Positions 1-11,842 of a stretch of 60,000 nucleotides of DNA are shown piece by piece. The stretch is from NCBI RefSeq assembly GCF_030272615.1, contig NC_081414.1:334623927-334683926 (forward strand), in the 5' to 3' direction. The translations under genes and the position numbers were made by a program. The notes under the pieces are model-generated. The model did not search any database, was not told the DNA's origin, and was given only the letters and a program-made list of their open reading frames with translations. How positions within the stretch are numbered: position 1 is the first letter of the stretch; the number at the start of each line of letters is the position of its first letter. Origin of the DNA: Cryptomeria japonica. Taxonomy: Eukaryota; Streptophyta; Pinopsida; Cupressales; Cupressaceae.

Positions 1-14
1 GCACTATTAAACAA

Positions 15-1226
15 TTGGGATATTCTGATAAAGTTGTGAATTCTAGAAACAAAATTACCATCAAGGCATATGATGATGAAGAACGTTCATCCAAGGGCAC
101 AATCACCTTACCTCTTAGAGTTGGGCCAGTTACAAAGGATGTGGTTTGTCAAGTCCTTGATTTAGATCTCACATACAACATACTTTTGGGACGTCCATGG
201 ATTCATGAGATGAGTGCAGTCCCATCTACATATCATCAATGTATCAAGTTTCCACACAATGGAGTTGAAGTGACCGTCAAAGCTGACCCAAACCCATTCA
301 TATATTGCAACAATCTGCAACCTCGATCAGAAATAACAATCCCAGTCAATCGAGAAGCTATTCCTTCATCAACATATGTGGATCCAGAATCCTTGAAACC
401 TTCTACATCAAAGCAAGTAGAGCTCAAAGAAAAGTTCAAGTTTAAATACATGGGATGTGGTGAGTATATTTTTCATGTTGATCAACTCCCACTATCTCCT
501 AAGGGATTAAGTCAACAAGAACAATCTATAAATAATTTGCAAGGAATTGGATGTGAACCACCGAGTGTTGTGGCTACTGAGTCTGAATGCAAATCTTCTC
601 TAGTGGTGCAAACAACTCTTGATATCAATAGTCCTAAGAGTGGATCCAACAAAGAATCTATTGAGTGTATCGCCAACCCTCTTGAGAACTCACATAGCTT
701 TACCATTTCATCCACTCATTCCATTTCCAGTCTGCTCCTAGACTTGGATCAACAAGAATCAAAAAAGCCCTCACTTATTGGGGATCAAAAATCAAGATTT
801 GAAAAGAAAAATCTAAAAGTCAATAATAAAGAAAAGTCCTTTAGTCCAAATCCAAATCAAAAGCTATTGGACTCTGAAAAAATCAAAGTCAAGGTTAAAA
901 ATCCTACAAAGGAAAAAGAGAAAGAGTTGATCTCCCCTAATATCAAAATAACTGGGGGCAAAAGTTCTACAATTTCAATTCAAAAAGAATACTTGTTGAT
1001 CCTACGTCTTCATCATGCCATCCTACTTTCACTTCTTTTCGCAATCATAAGCCTTCATAACTCATCCACTTTTTCCACACATACTTTCCCTTTTGGAGAT
1101 ACATCATGGACCTTTAATGGAACTTTCTTGAAGGACTTTGTTGTCAGGCATGCCCAAACTTGTTTAGGTGACACGCATACGGGCCTGTGTAGTCCACACG
1201 CTAGTAATTCTATCTCAATTCCTTGA
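15..1226 (+). pseudogene. gypsy element A: protease remnant and linker
   Basis: The open frame begins inside a retropepsin-like domain. The stretch ending in YNILLGRPWIH (about residues 54-65) is the usual C-terminal half of a plant Ty3/gypsy protease. The active-site Asp lies upstream, outside the window. The same block occurs in element B at 40,062-40,427 with most residues conserved, including the NREA motif after the domain and the QLPLSPK motif in the linker. From about residue 260 the frame is Lys/Ser-rich, and after about residue 330 (near position 1,000) it matches nothing in B. The G-patch, RT, RNase H and most of integrase are missing between here and the integrase tail at 1,254. 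The frame is therefore a deletion derivative of gag-pol and not a functional protein. Confidence 0.8.
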
Positions 1227-1253
1227 TCAAGGAAGATAGACACTCAAGCTACA

Positions 1254-1511
1254 CATCATTCAATCAAGGAACAATGTAGCTACAATCACAAGGTAAAGCC
1301 TCGCACATTTGAGGTGGGTGACTTGGTTCTCAGAGAAAATCCTAAAAATCAACAATACAAAGAGAAGAAGGGCAAGTTTGAACCAAACTAGCTTGGTCCT
1401 TACATCATTATGACAGTCTATGGATCCGATGCATATCAACTTTCAACTCCAGATGGCAAACCTTTGGAGGATCCTATCAACAACATGCACCTTCATAGGC
1501 TTTACACATAG
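1254..1511 (+). pseudogene. gypsy element A: integrase C-terminal tail
   Basis: Translation shows the integrase C-terminal SH3-like region. It contains KVKPRTFEVGDLVLRENPKN, then KGKFEPN, a stop near 1,389 where Trp is expected, GPYI, YQLSTPDG and NNMHLHRLY before the terminal TAG at 1,509-1,511. The same order is present in element B at 49,700-49,935. The catalytic core (DDE) and zinc finger are absent because the preceding 5' part of integrase is deleted. This fixes the end of pol in element A and shows that the internal deletion removed everything from the protease linker to this point. Confidence 0.85.
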
Positions 1512-2820
1512 CTCTTCAGAGTATCCTAATTCAAAAACACAAAAAAATAAAATAAAATTAAAAAAGACAAAAAAAAATCATAAAAATAAAAAAATCATTA
1601 CTTGTTGAAAACCTGGCAAACAGGCACCTCGTGACACAAAAAAATAAAAAAAATAAAAAATAAAATAAAATCAAAAAAGTAAAGAAAAATATTTCGTCCA
1701 ATGGTGAAAACCACTTCGGTGTTGCCCTGGGCAAGTACCATGGTGAAAACCGGGTCACCAGTACCATGTGTAGAGACATTGCTCCTCCCTCCTTCAGGAT
1801 TCCACTTCATCCTTTCACTTTGCACACACTCACAATCTATCCATGCATAATAAACATACCCATTCCCATCATGGCTTGTTATTGATCTACTTAAGATTGG
1901 TTAGCCATTCATAATAAACCTCCCTTTTCACCCCTTTCCATCCATAATAAATCAACTCCTATCTGTGGCTAAGGCAAATCCTACATCTCGTGATGGGTGT
2001 GGAACTAAGAGCATCACACATTTCGAGGAGTACAGTTTCTTCCACTTTTCTTCAGTCTATCTGCACACAATTCGCAATAAAGCAACACTTACATCACCAA
2101 TCCGCAATAAAGTTTTGTCTTCTCCGGAATAAAGTATCAGTTTCATGGATTCAGTCAATTTCAGATGAGACACAACAGCAACAATGGACTTCAACAAATC
2201 AAATCTTTCAACAGACTCAGACAACATTATGGTTAAATGCTATCTATCTTTTTTTGTGAAAGTAAACATTGTGACCACAATCAAACAAGACTTATACAAG
2301 TGACAAGAGACACTAAACTTGAGGACTACAGTGAATGTTGGTGTCGAGTCTTGGTTTTCTTTTGATTTTTATCTTTTGGTGACATGTCTTTTAGCTTTTC
2401 CGAGATGTCTTTGACTAGAGATTCTATCTCCAAGATGTCTTTGACTAGAAAGGCGAGGATGGGGTATCGTCACCTATTTTCTTTGTTGTCTGTGGATTGT
2501 CTCTTAGTAATGCTATGACTTGTCCAAGGATATGAGGACACTAAGAGTCTAGTGTAAACTGGGGCATTCCTTGTTTGTGACTGTCTTATCTCCATGCAAA
2601 CAGGTACAATGACTTTCTGGGTCAAACATATGCCTCGATTGTCATAACCTATTTTGCCATAATAAAGCTCAATGATGATAACACACAAGAAGCTCTTTTC
2701 ACTTTCATATCTTCTACCTTCCATCCCCCTTTCTTGATTGACTTCCATCGTCCTTCTTGAGTCCGTGTAGCCTGCTATCACATGACTGAGTATAATGACA
2801 CACCAAAAATATTTGCATTT
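1512..2820 (+). other. gypsy element A: post-pol noncoding region
   Basis: No credible gene. It starts with an A-rich tract (1,535-1,690, runs of AAAAATAAAA). Two 'atggtgaaaac' blocks follow near 1,700-1,750; the same phrase follows pol in element B at about 50,060 and precedes RT at 41,798. The rest is low-information sequence up to the CAT-rich spacer. It is the region between pol and the antisense gene seen in both elements. Confidence 0.6.
2404..2449 (+). repeat. conserved 16-bp motif, two copies in element A
   Basis: GATGTCTTTGACTAGA occurs at 2,404-2,419 and 2,434-2,449. A third identical copy lies at 50,539-50,554, in the equivalent post-pol position of element B. Identity across otherwise diverged spacer suggests a retained element signal; its function is unknown. 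Confidence 0.6.
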
Positions 2821-3240
2821 CATGTAGTTGCACCTGCATTATCACATGTTAGCATTTCATACATACATATAGCTATCACAATTGCATCACATCCTGCACA
2901 CAACACATATTAGCACATTTTACATCTTCATCATGTAAATAATCATTTGCATTATCATATTCATCTGCATTTCATACATTTATATTCACATTTGCATCAT
3001 ACATAACATATAAAACATAAAAGACCAAAAATATTGCATTTCATCATGTACATATTTGCATCCATCATCATAATCGTCATCATTAAACATATCATAAACC
3101 ATCACATAGACGCATACATCATGAATAATATAAAAGCATCACATAGGTACGCATGCATATAGCTTCCGCAAAGATGAATCATGTCATATATATAATCATA
3201 AGTGTCATGATACAATGATGTCAAAATCATATGGCTACAA
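2821..3240. repeat. CAT/TGCAT-rich low-complexity spacer of element A
   Basis: Dense, irregular repetition of catcat, gcatttca and atcatac, without a fixed unit. Element B has the same kind of spacer at about 50,880-51,620, again just downstream of the antisense gene's 3' end. It is a shared structural part of the family. Confidence 0.65.
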
Positions 3241-4483
3241 TCACCCGAAGGTGTCTACATCATCATACAAAATGGTACAAAATTGATACATAGGGAGCCC
3301 TCTATGGCTATGATGAACTCCCTCCCTTGGAGCCGGCTGGCCTCGACAAAGTCTGAGCCCTGGAAGGACCCACCCCAAGATCATCTCTCCTGGCCCCTGT
3401 GTCCTCTGCAGCCACCCCTCATGTCGCCCTATCCGGAGAGAGGAACCCACTAATCACTCCTACCAGCACCGCTGCTAGCGCCAATCCTGTTTGTGTCATC
3501 GTGTCCCATGCCACGTGTCCAACCCTCATCTCTAGTCTTGGATCCTGAAACACTCGTCTTAGTGCATCCCTGTCTCCCTCTCGATCATAAGGAACTAACT
3601 CCCCATCGATCGGTATCCTCAAAATCCTATATATGTCCTCTAAGGTGACTATCATCTCACCCATCGGCAAATAGAACGTACATGTCTCTGAGTGCCATCT
3701 CTTAGCCAGTGCAGTCAGCAAACCCATGTTCACCCGAAACTCAGGCACATACAAAATAAATCGCAGACCCATAACCTCAATCGCTACCCTATCCTCAAAT
3801 GTTAGCTCTGCTTGCAAACTTTGAGTTGAAGGGAATCTCTCTCGTGACTCCAACACAGGTAGGTACTCCTGCAGTCAAGCAAATCAACTGTGTCAGTTAA
3901 AGTGGCATTCACTGTTAATCACAAAATGTTGCTTATTATCTTAGTGCTTATATCTATCATATGGCGCTTTATCCTAGTGACACTCATTGTTCATCACAAA
4001 GTGTTGCTATTTATCCTAGTGGTACTCCCTGTTCATCACAAAGTGTTACTTATATTTGCACTCACTTTTCATCACAAAGTACTATGTCTTAGTACTCACT
4101 GTTCATCACAAAATGCCTCGATCTATCCTAGTCTTCCCTAGAGGACCTTCTTGAGTGTATCCTCTCAGTAGCTTATCCAATCGACAGCGTATGTTCATCA
4201 CAGAACTGTCGATTTAACCTAGAAGACATAAACACGCTTTCATTACATAAATGCGCTTACATATTGCACAGACGCGCCTGGCACAAACACAGACGTGCCT
4301 AAACATTTTTTGACCTTGTCTGACATATTCTAAAATGCATTAAATGCGCTACCTAGCATGCATTAATGACAACATTTATTGTGACAAAGTACAAGGAGGT
4401 TTTGTGGTACTTACCGGCTCCCCTGCATCTGCTGGCCTCTAAAATCGGCGAACGCGATCGAATCTATGCACCAATGGAATCAT
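3241..4483 (-). pseudogene. antisense PMD (plant mobile domain) gene of element A, two exons
   Basis: Exon 1 runs 4,483-4,415: ATG at 4,483, residues MIPLVHRFDRVRRF, an in-frame TAG, then RPADAGEP. It ends at a GT donor (CCG|GTAAGT at 4,415/4,414). The intron is 3,869-4,414. Exon 2 starts at the acceptor TTGACTGCAG|GAG (3,868) in phase 0 and reads through ESRERFPSTQ, GLRFILYVPEFR, RWHSETCTFYLP, GEMIVTLEDIYRILRIPIDG and LVGVISGFLSPDR, ending in a stop near 3,419. GEM.VTLEDI..ILRIPIDG is the hallmark of the plant mobile domain (aminotransferase-like; MAIN/MAIL1 family). The domain normally continues about 200 residues further. Here the frame jumps to a Ser/Pro-rich tail (about 3,420-3,250), so most of the PMD is deleted. 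It lies opposite to pol, between pol and the 3' LTR. Domain and strand are certain; splicing is inferred from the sites and from element B. Confidence 0.8.
3890..4145. repeat. minisatellite inside the antisense PMD intron of element A
   Basis: Five imperfect repeats built on 'ttcatcacaaagt(g/a)tt' with 'cctagtg.cactcactg', spaced about 45-55 bp. The block lies wholly within the intron proposed at 3,869-4,414. The frames across it are translations of the repeat, not a gene. Confidence 0.65.
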
Positions 4484-4815
4484 TGCTGACTGCTGCTGCT
4501 CTATTCTCTCTTTGCACTCAGATCTCTTGGATGTGTGGATGACAATGAGGATTTTTTCCCCTCGTGGTCTATCTTATAGACTACCCTAGCCCTAGCCCTC
4601 TTTTCCCGAGTTAGTCTTCATTATCTTGTGACTCTGTCACTCTATCCTATTCGGTCAGTCCATTCTAGCCTTTCTTTCTTATCAAGAGATTGTCTACAAT
4701 CTTTTCAGACATTTTCATCCAATCTCTCGAGGGGGCATATCATTCCCATCTTGGGGCAACTTTGTATCAGTTCATCTTATCTTCTTTGAAACAACGCGAC
4801 AAGCTACACTGTCTC

Positions 4816-4829
4816 AAAGAGGGGAAAAA
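4816..4829 (+). promoter_or_regulatory. polypurine tract of element A
   Basis: AAAGAGGGGAAAAA lies directly before the LTR start TGTAGACACC. The equivalent AAAGAGGAGAAAAA precedes the LTR at 33,571. A second purine-rich motif (GAGGGGGCAT) is found about 100 bp upstream, also shared with 33,295-33,305. Confidence 0.75.
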
Positions 4830-5600
4830 TGTAGACACCTAAAATTGTCCAATCTAATTTTATTTATTTAATTATCTTAGCCTAATTCTTCTATTAATTA
4901 AATAAATCTTTATTTATTTAATTAATTCATTTATCCTCTTCTAGCCTTATTTCTCATTTAAATAAATATTTTTATTTATTTAAATTATCCTTTTCCTAAA
5001 TTAAATAAATATCTTATTTATTTAATTGATCTCACTTCTTCTATTTATTAAATGAATCTTTATTTATTTAATCAATTCATTAGCCTTTTCTACCTATGAC
5101 ACATGTCATTCATCTCTTAATTCCTACACTACCTACCCCTCTCATTATTTTCTTATTTTCTCTACCTACCCTCTAATCATAGCCGGTCATTTATCTTTTA
5201 CAACTCTCAATCTTATCCCTCCATTTCTTATAGTGTCTTCTATATAAGGAGATACTTCCTTCATTATCAAACCCTCACTATGCATTCAGCCCCGACTACG
5301 CTTTCGAACTTGCATATGCAATCAAGCCTACTTGCAACCACATTTCCGTTCTTTGTTGAGCTCTTGTGCACATATAAAATCTGAGAGCAAATATATCAAG
5401 CAAGATCAATGGAGATAGGAAGAATGGAGATCCAAACCCTATTGGACATGTGATGGTATAATCTTCGTGATTTCATTTGATTTGCATTGTCTTAGGTAAT
5501 CTTCATATGTTATGGTGGATTTTTGTTGTTGTTAGGCTAGGGTTTTGTGGTTGAATTCATTTAGTCTTTCAATATTGTTGTTATCCATTTTCACCATAAA
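4830..5600 (+). mobile_element. 3' LTR of gypsy element A (3' boundary uncertain)
   Basis: It begins TGTAGACACCTAAAA immediately after the polypurine tract. The U3 part (4,850-5,090) is an AT-rich array of TTTATTTATTTAATT-type palindromic blocks. A TATA box (ctatataagg) lies near 5,239. The LTR end is not defined because the 5' LTR and target-site duplication are outside the window; 5,600 is an estimate. Confidence 0.65.
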
Positions 5601-7070
5601 CAGATATAATTTTGATATAAGGTTTGCTTTAATTTTGTTTGCAATACTTTGATTAAAGTTTTGGGTATACACAATGTTAAACATGTTTCACCCACCCTCC
5701 CAACCTTGGATAATCTAATTTTATGGCTCCTTCTAGTCACTTCTCTTGGTTGATAAACATGCATACATTTTACATTTTTATACTTCCCTATTTTTTTGTA
5801 ACATGTCGCCCTTCCATCTTGGTGTTTAACAATTTGGTTGTTTTGTGGTAGCATGTCTTTGTTGGCTACATTTTTTTGTTTCTCACCTATGTGTTAGATG
5901 TCTTATGTTGTAAATAATTTTGGGTCCCTTCAAAACATGTTTTACCTATAATAAAAAAAACATATCACCCTTCCATCTTTGATACAAATTTAACATTTTA
6001 ATTATGGATGAGGATGTATTGTCACTAGAGGTATTCTTTTACAATTGACACATTCACTTTTTCCTCCTTTTGTTGAGTTGGTTAGTCGTCAACCTTCCTT
6101 TTTAGCATGCTTCTCTTGTCCATAAGTCCCATTTTGATTATACTTAACCCATGGTTTGTGACATTGATGAACATATAACTAGCAAGGAGTTAACATATGT
6201 AGAAAGCCATCTAATATTATGGTTATTGACAATGTTTTGCATAAATTACCTACACAGGATGTTGCTAGAAATTTTGATGACATTCTTTCTAGTAAGTATG
6301 ATGTCTCTATTGCTCCCAAAGAATTACTTTCAACAACAAAGCTTCTTCTCCGAGATAGACTAAAATTTCATGCACTCTAGGAATTACCTCCTAAATTATT
6401 TAAAGAACATAAATACGTATATATTGCAATCAGGTATGCAAATATTAAAGTTAAAAGATATTTAATGGCCAATATGGAAGATTAAACATTTATAGTAATC
6501 ACTTTTTAGATGTGATCCAAGTTAATTACTTTGTTCTCCCTAAATAAGAGGTGATAGATAAAGGGTTTTCAAATGTGATATGAAATCCTTGTTGATAAAT
6601 ATACATGTTCTAATACCAAAGGTTATAAAATTTAATCTATATCCAAATAACTAATCAAAGAATATGATAGAATTCTTGGACTATTACAACATGAAAATCT
6701 AAAACTTATATGCAAATCTGAAATTAAGTTCTCTTAATGTAGAAAATCCATGCTTAGATCCTTCTTCTTTATGATGCTACAAATCAAACTTCATATCATG
6801 TTTATTAACACTACCTTATGTTAATTATAATAGGAATAATTCATGCATAACATCACCATAAGATAGAAGCAAAGAGGCACAAATCAACAACATAATAACA
6901 TCACATAACACAAGATCTAAGTGGAGAGAATCTTGTAGAGAAAAACTCTTCCAAGACGAGAGGCCAAGTATGTATGAACAACCCTTTTATGCCTCCCAAT
7001 TGTCCTTGTTCCTGTAAAGTAACTATGCATTCAAATGTTCCTAGTACATTCTACATCCAAAGAGCTATTT
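5601..7070. other. intergenic, no gene; trace of a copia-type LTR
   Basis: No ORF here looks coding. Around 6,900-6,965 the phrase 'agatctaagtggagagaatcttgtagagaaaaact' (read from the sequence in parts) resembles the reverse complement of the R/U5 end of copia LTRs, so 6,590-7,060 may be a minus-strand LTR fragment. This identification is weak. Confidence 0.3.
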
Positions 7071-7075
7071 ATATA

Positions 7076-8238
7076 TGTAGACACTAAAAATTTGTCAACG
7101 CATGTGTCTCTTATTTTTAACATATTGTGTGCGGTCTTTACTGACCCAATTTTCTCAATTCCTCCAAATTTGACCCAATTTGACCTAATTTGACTTAATT
7201 TGACCAAATTGAGGTTTTTGGATATCAGTTTGACTAATTTGGCCTCTTAGATTTAATTACTTAATTAAACCCCCTTTTACTAACAATTCTTTTAAGTAAT
7301 TTATTTATTTGTCCCCTTTGTCAATTAATTAAATAAATCCATTTTATTTAATTAACTAATTCATAAATGTGAATAATAAATTAATAAATCATATTAATCT
7401 TCCTCCAAAATAAAGATAATTAATATTTATTAATTCATCTTTATTTTCTTTTTGTGAGGAGATAATTAATAAAATCTTATTTATTAATTATCTCTATGTA
7501 TCCTCTCATGTGAGGATGTTTCCTGTTTTTTCTTAATTTTTTTATTCTTTTGTTTTATCCTCTTATGTGGAGATATTTAATAATTTTTTAATTATTAAAT
7601 CTTCTCATAATATCCTCCTAATTTTTGAATTTGGAAACAAATATCTTTCTTTGTTTTTTGAAAATCAATCTTTTTGGAAATATCTCTTTAATTGTAAGTT
7701 TTAAATTCAAAAATGAGATAAGCACATTTGAAAACCTGCTTTTTTCCATTTCCTCTTCTTTATCTCTGTTATGTTCATCCTTCTTCGAATGATAGCTTTG
7801 TCGTGCGCTTAATCAAGTCCATCCATCTAATCAAAAATCTTTTCAATCATTGAATTCCGAGTTTTCTATAAATTGAGATCTCTTTCTTTGTCAAAACATC
7901 TAACTTTCAAGTAATCTTATTCTATCAAATTGTTTAATTAACTAACTTTTGAATCATCTTAATCATCTATCTTAATAAATCACACTTTCGAGTCATCCTT
8001 ACACCTAAACAATGAGAGCGACATCAATTAGAGGAGAAAGAAAGAACAATGGAGCCACGCTGAAAGAATGGTGATATTTACATTTAATTTTCCATGTTAT
8101 TTACATTTTGTTTCAGCGTCTCTATTGGTAGGATTAGGATAGAGCAGCATAATTGTTTTAGAAGTTTCCAATTTTCTTTTAGATTATGCTTTGGTTTGAT
8201 TTTGTCTAACCTCCTAAATCTTTTCTAGTTGATCTACA
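7076..8238 (+). mobile_element. solo gypsy-type LTR with 5-bp target duplication
   Basis: It starts TGTAGACACTAAAAA, the same opening as the LTRs at 4,830 and 33,571, and ends GATCTACA at 8,238. It is flanked by ATATA at 7,071-7,075 and 8,239-8,243. A TATA box (ctataaat) lies at 7,866-7,873. There is no primer-binding site after it and no polypurine tract before it, so LTR-LTR recombination most likely removed the body. Its 1,163 bp is close to the 1,149 bp LTR of element B. The early part holds a run of 'tttgaccaattt'-like repeats (7,140-7,215). Confidence 0.75.
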
Positions 8239-9063
8239 ATATAGAATGACAAGAGCTCCAAAACCACCAAGAAGGCGTCTAAAGAAGCCTCTTTATTCAA
8301 AATATCCTCAAAGGCTCTTTATTCAAAATATCCTCAACCCTTGGATTATCTCTTTTGGCTCGAATACTTTCTCCCCTAATTGGGTGCCCAAACATGGAAT
8401 ATAAACATTCCATTCAATGTAATAATGACAAAATACCAAGACGCTTGTTTCCTCTTCCAAGTGCCCACTTGGAAAATCCCAAATGTCACTCATTTATCCA
8501 CTTCCCATGTCATCAATTATCCTATTCTAGGCATCCATATGTGGGAAAAATAATATTAAATGATTGTGTTCACAACCCACCTTTTACTATTGCTAGTGGA
8601 ACCCATGACCCCTTATGAATGTATTACAAACAATAATGAGAATAAATGATACAAAACATTTTCCCAATACACCCTAAATGTCTTAGGACACTTTTCATGG
8701 ATGTTGGAACCATGCCATAGGATTTACAAGGTAGATGTCACTTTAATCCTAATGGTCCCTTGGTTCTATCTTTTCTTATCACACTTGAGCTCATCACACT
8801 TAACATAATCTCTTATATGATACCTAGATCATGGTCAAAATAAAGGAATTGTCGTTAAGGGGTAAACCTTTGTTTTCAATTTATTTTTTGTGGTAGATAA
8901 TGTGGCTTTCTTTGCTTCTATAATAGTTGTGATTCTTGGGATTGTGACCCTTTTGTACAAATAACATTTTCTTGTTTAACAAGGTAATTTTGTGCACCAT
9001 GAGGAGAATCTTTGCATCAGTTTTTTTGCAATAGCATATGTGATGATGTCGCCTACAAGAAAA
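8239..9063. other. no gene; short tandem duplication
   Basis: Nothing convincingly coding. At about 8,289-8,340 a ~25-bp unit (ctctttattcaaaatatcct) is repeated twice in tandem. The frames at 8,355-8,618 and 8,881-9,267 show no recognisable domain. Confidence 0.4.
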
Positions 9064-9068
9064 TATAT

Positions 9069-9878
9069 TGTTAGCATAAGGTGTCATTAATTTTTCATTC
9101 GTAAGCCATTCATATGCCTCCATGTTCCTTTGATAGTGTTCCCTAGGACATGTGAGAAAAATATTAATGATTTGTACTTTATGGCTATATGTAATTGCAT
9201 TTTCAAGAGGTGAACATGAAGAGGTGATAGGAAAATTAAAATTGATAAAATACACTCTTTCCCACATCTATATTGAGACATGAAGGGTCATGCATAAAGG
9301 GACCAAGTTTGGGAAGAGAAAAGGTGTCCCTTTGGGGATCTGAACAGTCACCGAAATTACATAGCACTTAGAATGTCTAAAGTCTAAGAGGCTTTGGGTT
9401 TGGCTACCAAAGAGGAGTCACTTGGATAGTTTTATTATTTTATTATTTTATTATGTCTATTGTTCATTCATTCTCCAAGGTGTGGGTTTTTGGCAAGTGG
9501 TTTTGGTCCCTTGTTTTGGGAAAATAGCAATGGTTTTTCCTCCCCCATTTGATTATAAATTGGATCCAAAGCATAGTTGTTTCATCATATTTTATTTGAG
9601 GTTTTCAAGTAGTTTTAATACCATCTGGATAAGTGAAGTGAAGTGTATTATTGTTGTAGTCTCTCTTTTGAAGATTAATAATATAAACACCCTCACCCTC
9701 TAGTGGATTTTTTTCTCGAAAGGATTTCTCCACATAAATTTGGTGTCTCTTTTAACATGATTGATTTTATATTTATGTTGAATTTGTGCAATCAAAAGTT
9801 AATCTTAGATTTAGTTTCAGATTTTTAATCACATAAGAAAGTTAATATTGCAAGATTTATTCACCTTTTTTGTCAACA
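9069..9878 (+). repeat. 5' LTR of the non-autonomous element
   Basis: It starts tgttagcataaggtg and ends tttgtcaaca, just before the PBS. The tail contains 'ccacataaatttggtgtctc', typical of the R/U5 end of copia LTRs. It aligns over its full length with 11,856-12,665, with many substitutions and small indels, which indicates an old insertion. Confidence 0.75.
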
Positions 9879-9880
9879 TT

Positions 9881-9892
9881 TGGTATCAAAGC
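9881..9892 (+). promoter_or_regulatory. primer-binding site, initiator tRNA-Met type
   Basis: TGGTATCAAAGC follows the 5' LTR by two bases. It differs by one base from the standard plant copia PBS TGGTATCAGAGC. Confidence 0.75.
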
Positions 9893-10708
9893 TAATGGTT
9901 CTGCTGAGAGGGGGACACCTTTCTCTTTGAGTGTTATAGGTTTTTTATTGGAGTGAGAGATTTTGTTGTTTAGTTTTGCAGATTTGAGAAAATGATTGGA
10001 ATCCATGGATATTGTCAATGTGATCTTTGTTGGGAATTTGAAGCTCATGATTGTGGATCTAAATGGAGTTGGTTATGGTTTGGTAACCTAGAGCTATCAT
10101 TTGATAATATATATGTGTATCCTCTTGTTTGGTGGTTTTGTTTCTTTATCTTGTGGTCATGTGCACTAAAAAGGTATTCATGTTGGATGGTTTTTGACAT
10201 CCCGGATACATGGAGAAAAACTTGATCTTTTGACTACATATTGCAGTGCTTATATTGGATTCATGATTCTAGCCCATAGTTACATGAAAGCATTGGAAGA
10301 TAAGTCACTAACCTGTTTGTGAGTTGTGGAGTTGTTATCTTTCATATGTTATAAGCTCCTGGATAAATTAGTTTACATATTGGGTTGGTTTTTTAATTGA
10401 ATGTTTGTAGATTTGTTCTTATTCTATTGTCCAAATGACATGTATGATGTGAATGTCTAGATGTTTAAGTGGATTTTAGATTTACAAAGATGAAGACAAT
10501 TGTAGGTTTGCATGGATACTTAGAAGTTTCTCATTGATTCTTAGTAGTATATTTTGGTGCACGAGAAGCTCTATTCACTTTTAGTGGAGTTTTGGTAATG
10601 ATATTGTTCACGATGCCATGTATAACTTGATATCACTTTTAGTGGTAGCTTTATATAGCTACATAATATGTTTCATCTTATTTGTTTCAGAATTTTGGTT
10701 CTAAGTTA

Positions 10709-11645
10709 TGAAGAGGGGGAAACGTGCAATGCGGGATTAATGGTTAGTATTCAAATGAAACATTCAAACACATAAAATACAAAGAATAACCATTTATACC
10801 TTGTTATTTTACCTCTTCCTTAGATTGAGCTTGATGAAGTGGATGGATGATGAGGATGCGCCCTTGATGCTCCACTTGATTTGGATGTGGATTGATCTCG
10901 TTTGCTCAACAAGAATAATGGATTTGATAGGATTATTGTATGGATTTTGGATTGATTTGAATTGAAATATTGAAGAAAGAAGAGAGAGGAGAAAAGCGCA
11001 ACATGACAATGCATGAGAAGTGGATGATTTGTGAGGATAATAGGCTCCAATTTATAGATTGGAGAAGGTCAACGGAGGGCCAAGATTGATTTGATCATGA
11101 AGGGTTGAGATTGATTTTAGATAGAAGGCATGGATCAAGGGTGCCTTGGGAAAATAAATAGGAATATTAAATTCCTTGGAAAAAGGGGGGAGAAATTTGA
11201 ATTTCAAATATGAAGAATTAAAAATTCCAAAATACTTGGATGCATTGAGGGATTCAAAGAAATTTGAATTTCTTTGAGAGACTCAATGTTGATGTGACAT
11301 GAGTGGGAATTAAAAATTGAGGGATAATGATAAGCATGATTATGAGAGATTCTAGAAGGATTAATTAGGTTGAGTGGGATTAGGAAAAGTGATTTGTAGG
11401 AATCACATGACTAGATTAATTAATTAGAATTAATTAACTGAGTGGGTTTAGAGGAAATAATTATTGGAGGGGACTTTGGAAGAATAGGGGAATAATTAAT
11501 TTGATAAATTAATTATTGGACAATAGTGATAGGATTAATTAAATTAGATTTAATTGATTCTGAGAGGAATGAGGATAACACAATTAAGTTAAATAATTAT
11601 ATTGATAGGCTTAAATTAATTAAATATTAATTTTAGGTGTCTACA
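10709..11645 (-). mobile_element. solo LTR nested in reverse orientation
   Basis: The right edge (…TTTTAGGTGTCTACA at 11,645) is the reverse complement of the TGTAGACACCTAAAA start seen in the gypsy LTRs here. The left edge is TGAAGAGGGGG at 10,709. Flanks are AGTTA (10,704-10,708) and AGTTG (11,646-11,650), a duplication with one mismatch. A minus-strand TATA box (ctataaat) is near 11,050-11,060. The copia-type internal sequence continues on both sides. Confidence 0.6.
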
Positions 11646-11842
11646 AGTTGTTATGGTTGTAGTGTGTGGTGAGCCATGAAAAATATATGATTAGAAGATG
11701 GATGATCTTTTGCAATTGGTGTTGGTGTTATGTGGAGCTCTTGGATTCTACCTTTAGATTGAAGTGAGAGTTTGGCATCTTTGGTTCAGTTGACAAAGGA
11801 TGTGCACTATTGTATCTCATGGATGTAATTGAAATGAATATG

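Noticed and set aside
2821-3240. Dense CAT repeats that might suggest a satellite or CRISPR-like array
   Set aside because: No fixed unit or spacer; irregular low complexity that recurs at the same place in element B.
8355-8618. 87-codon frame next to the solo LTR
   Set aside because: No motif, no start context, isolated.
9992-10225. 77-codon frame inside the non-autonomous copia-type element, faintly like a gag N-terminus
   Set aside because: Too short and without conserved residues to call.
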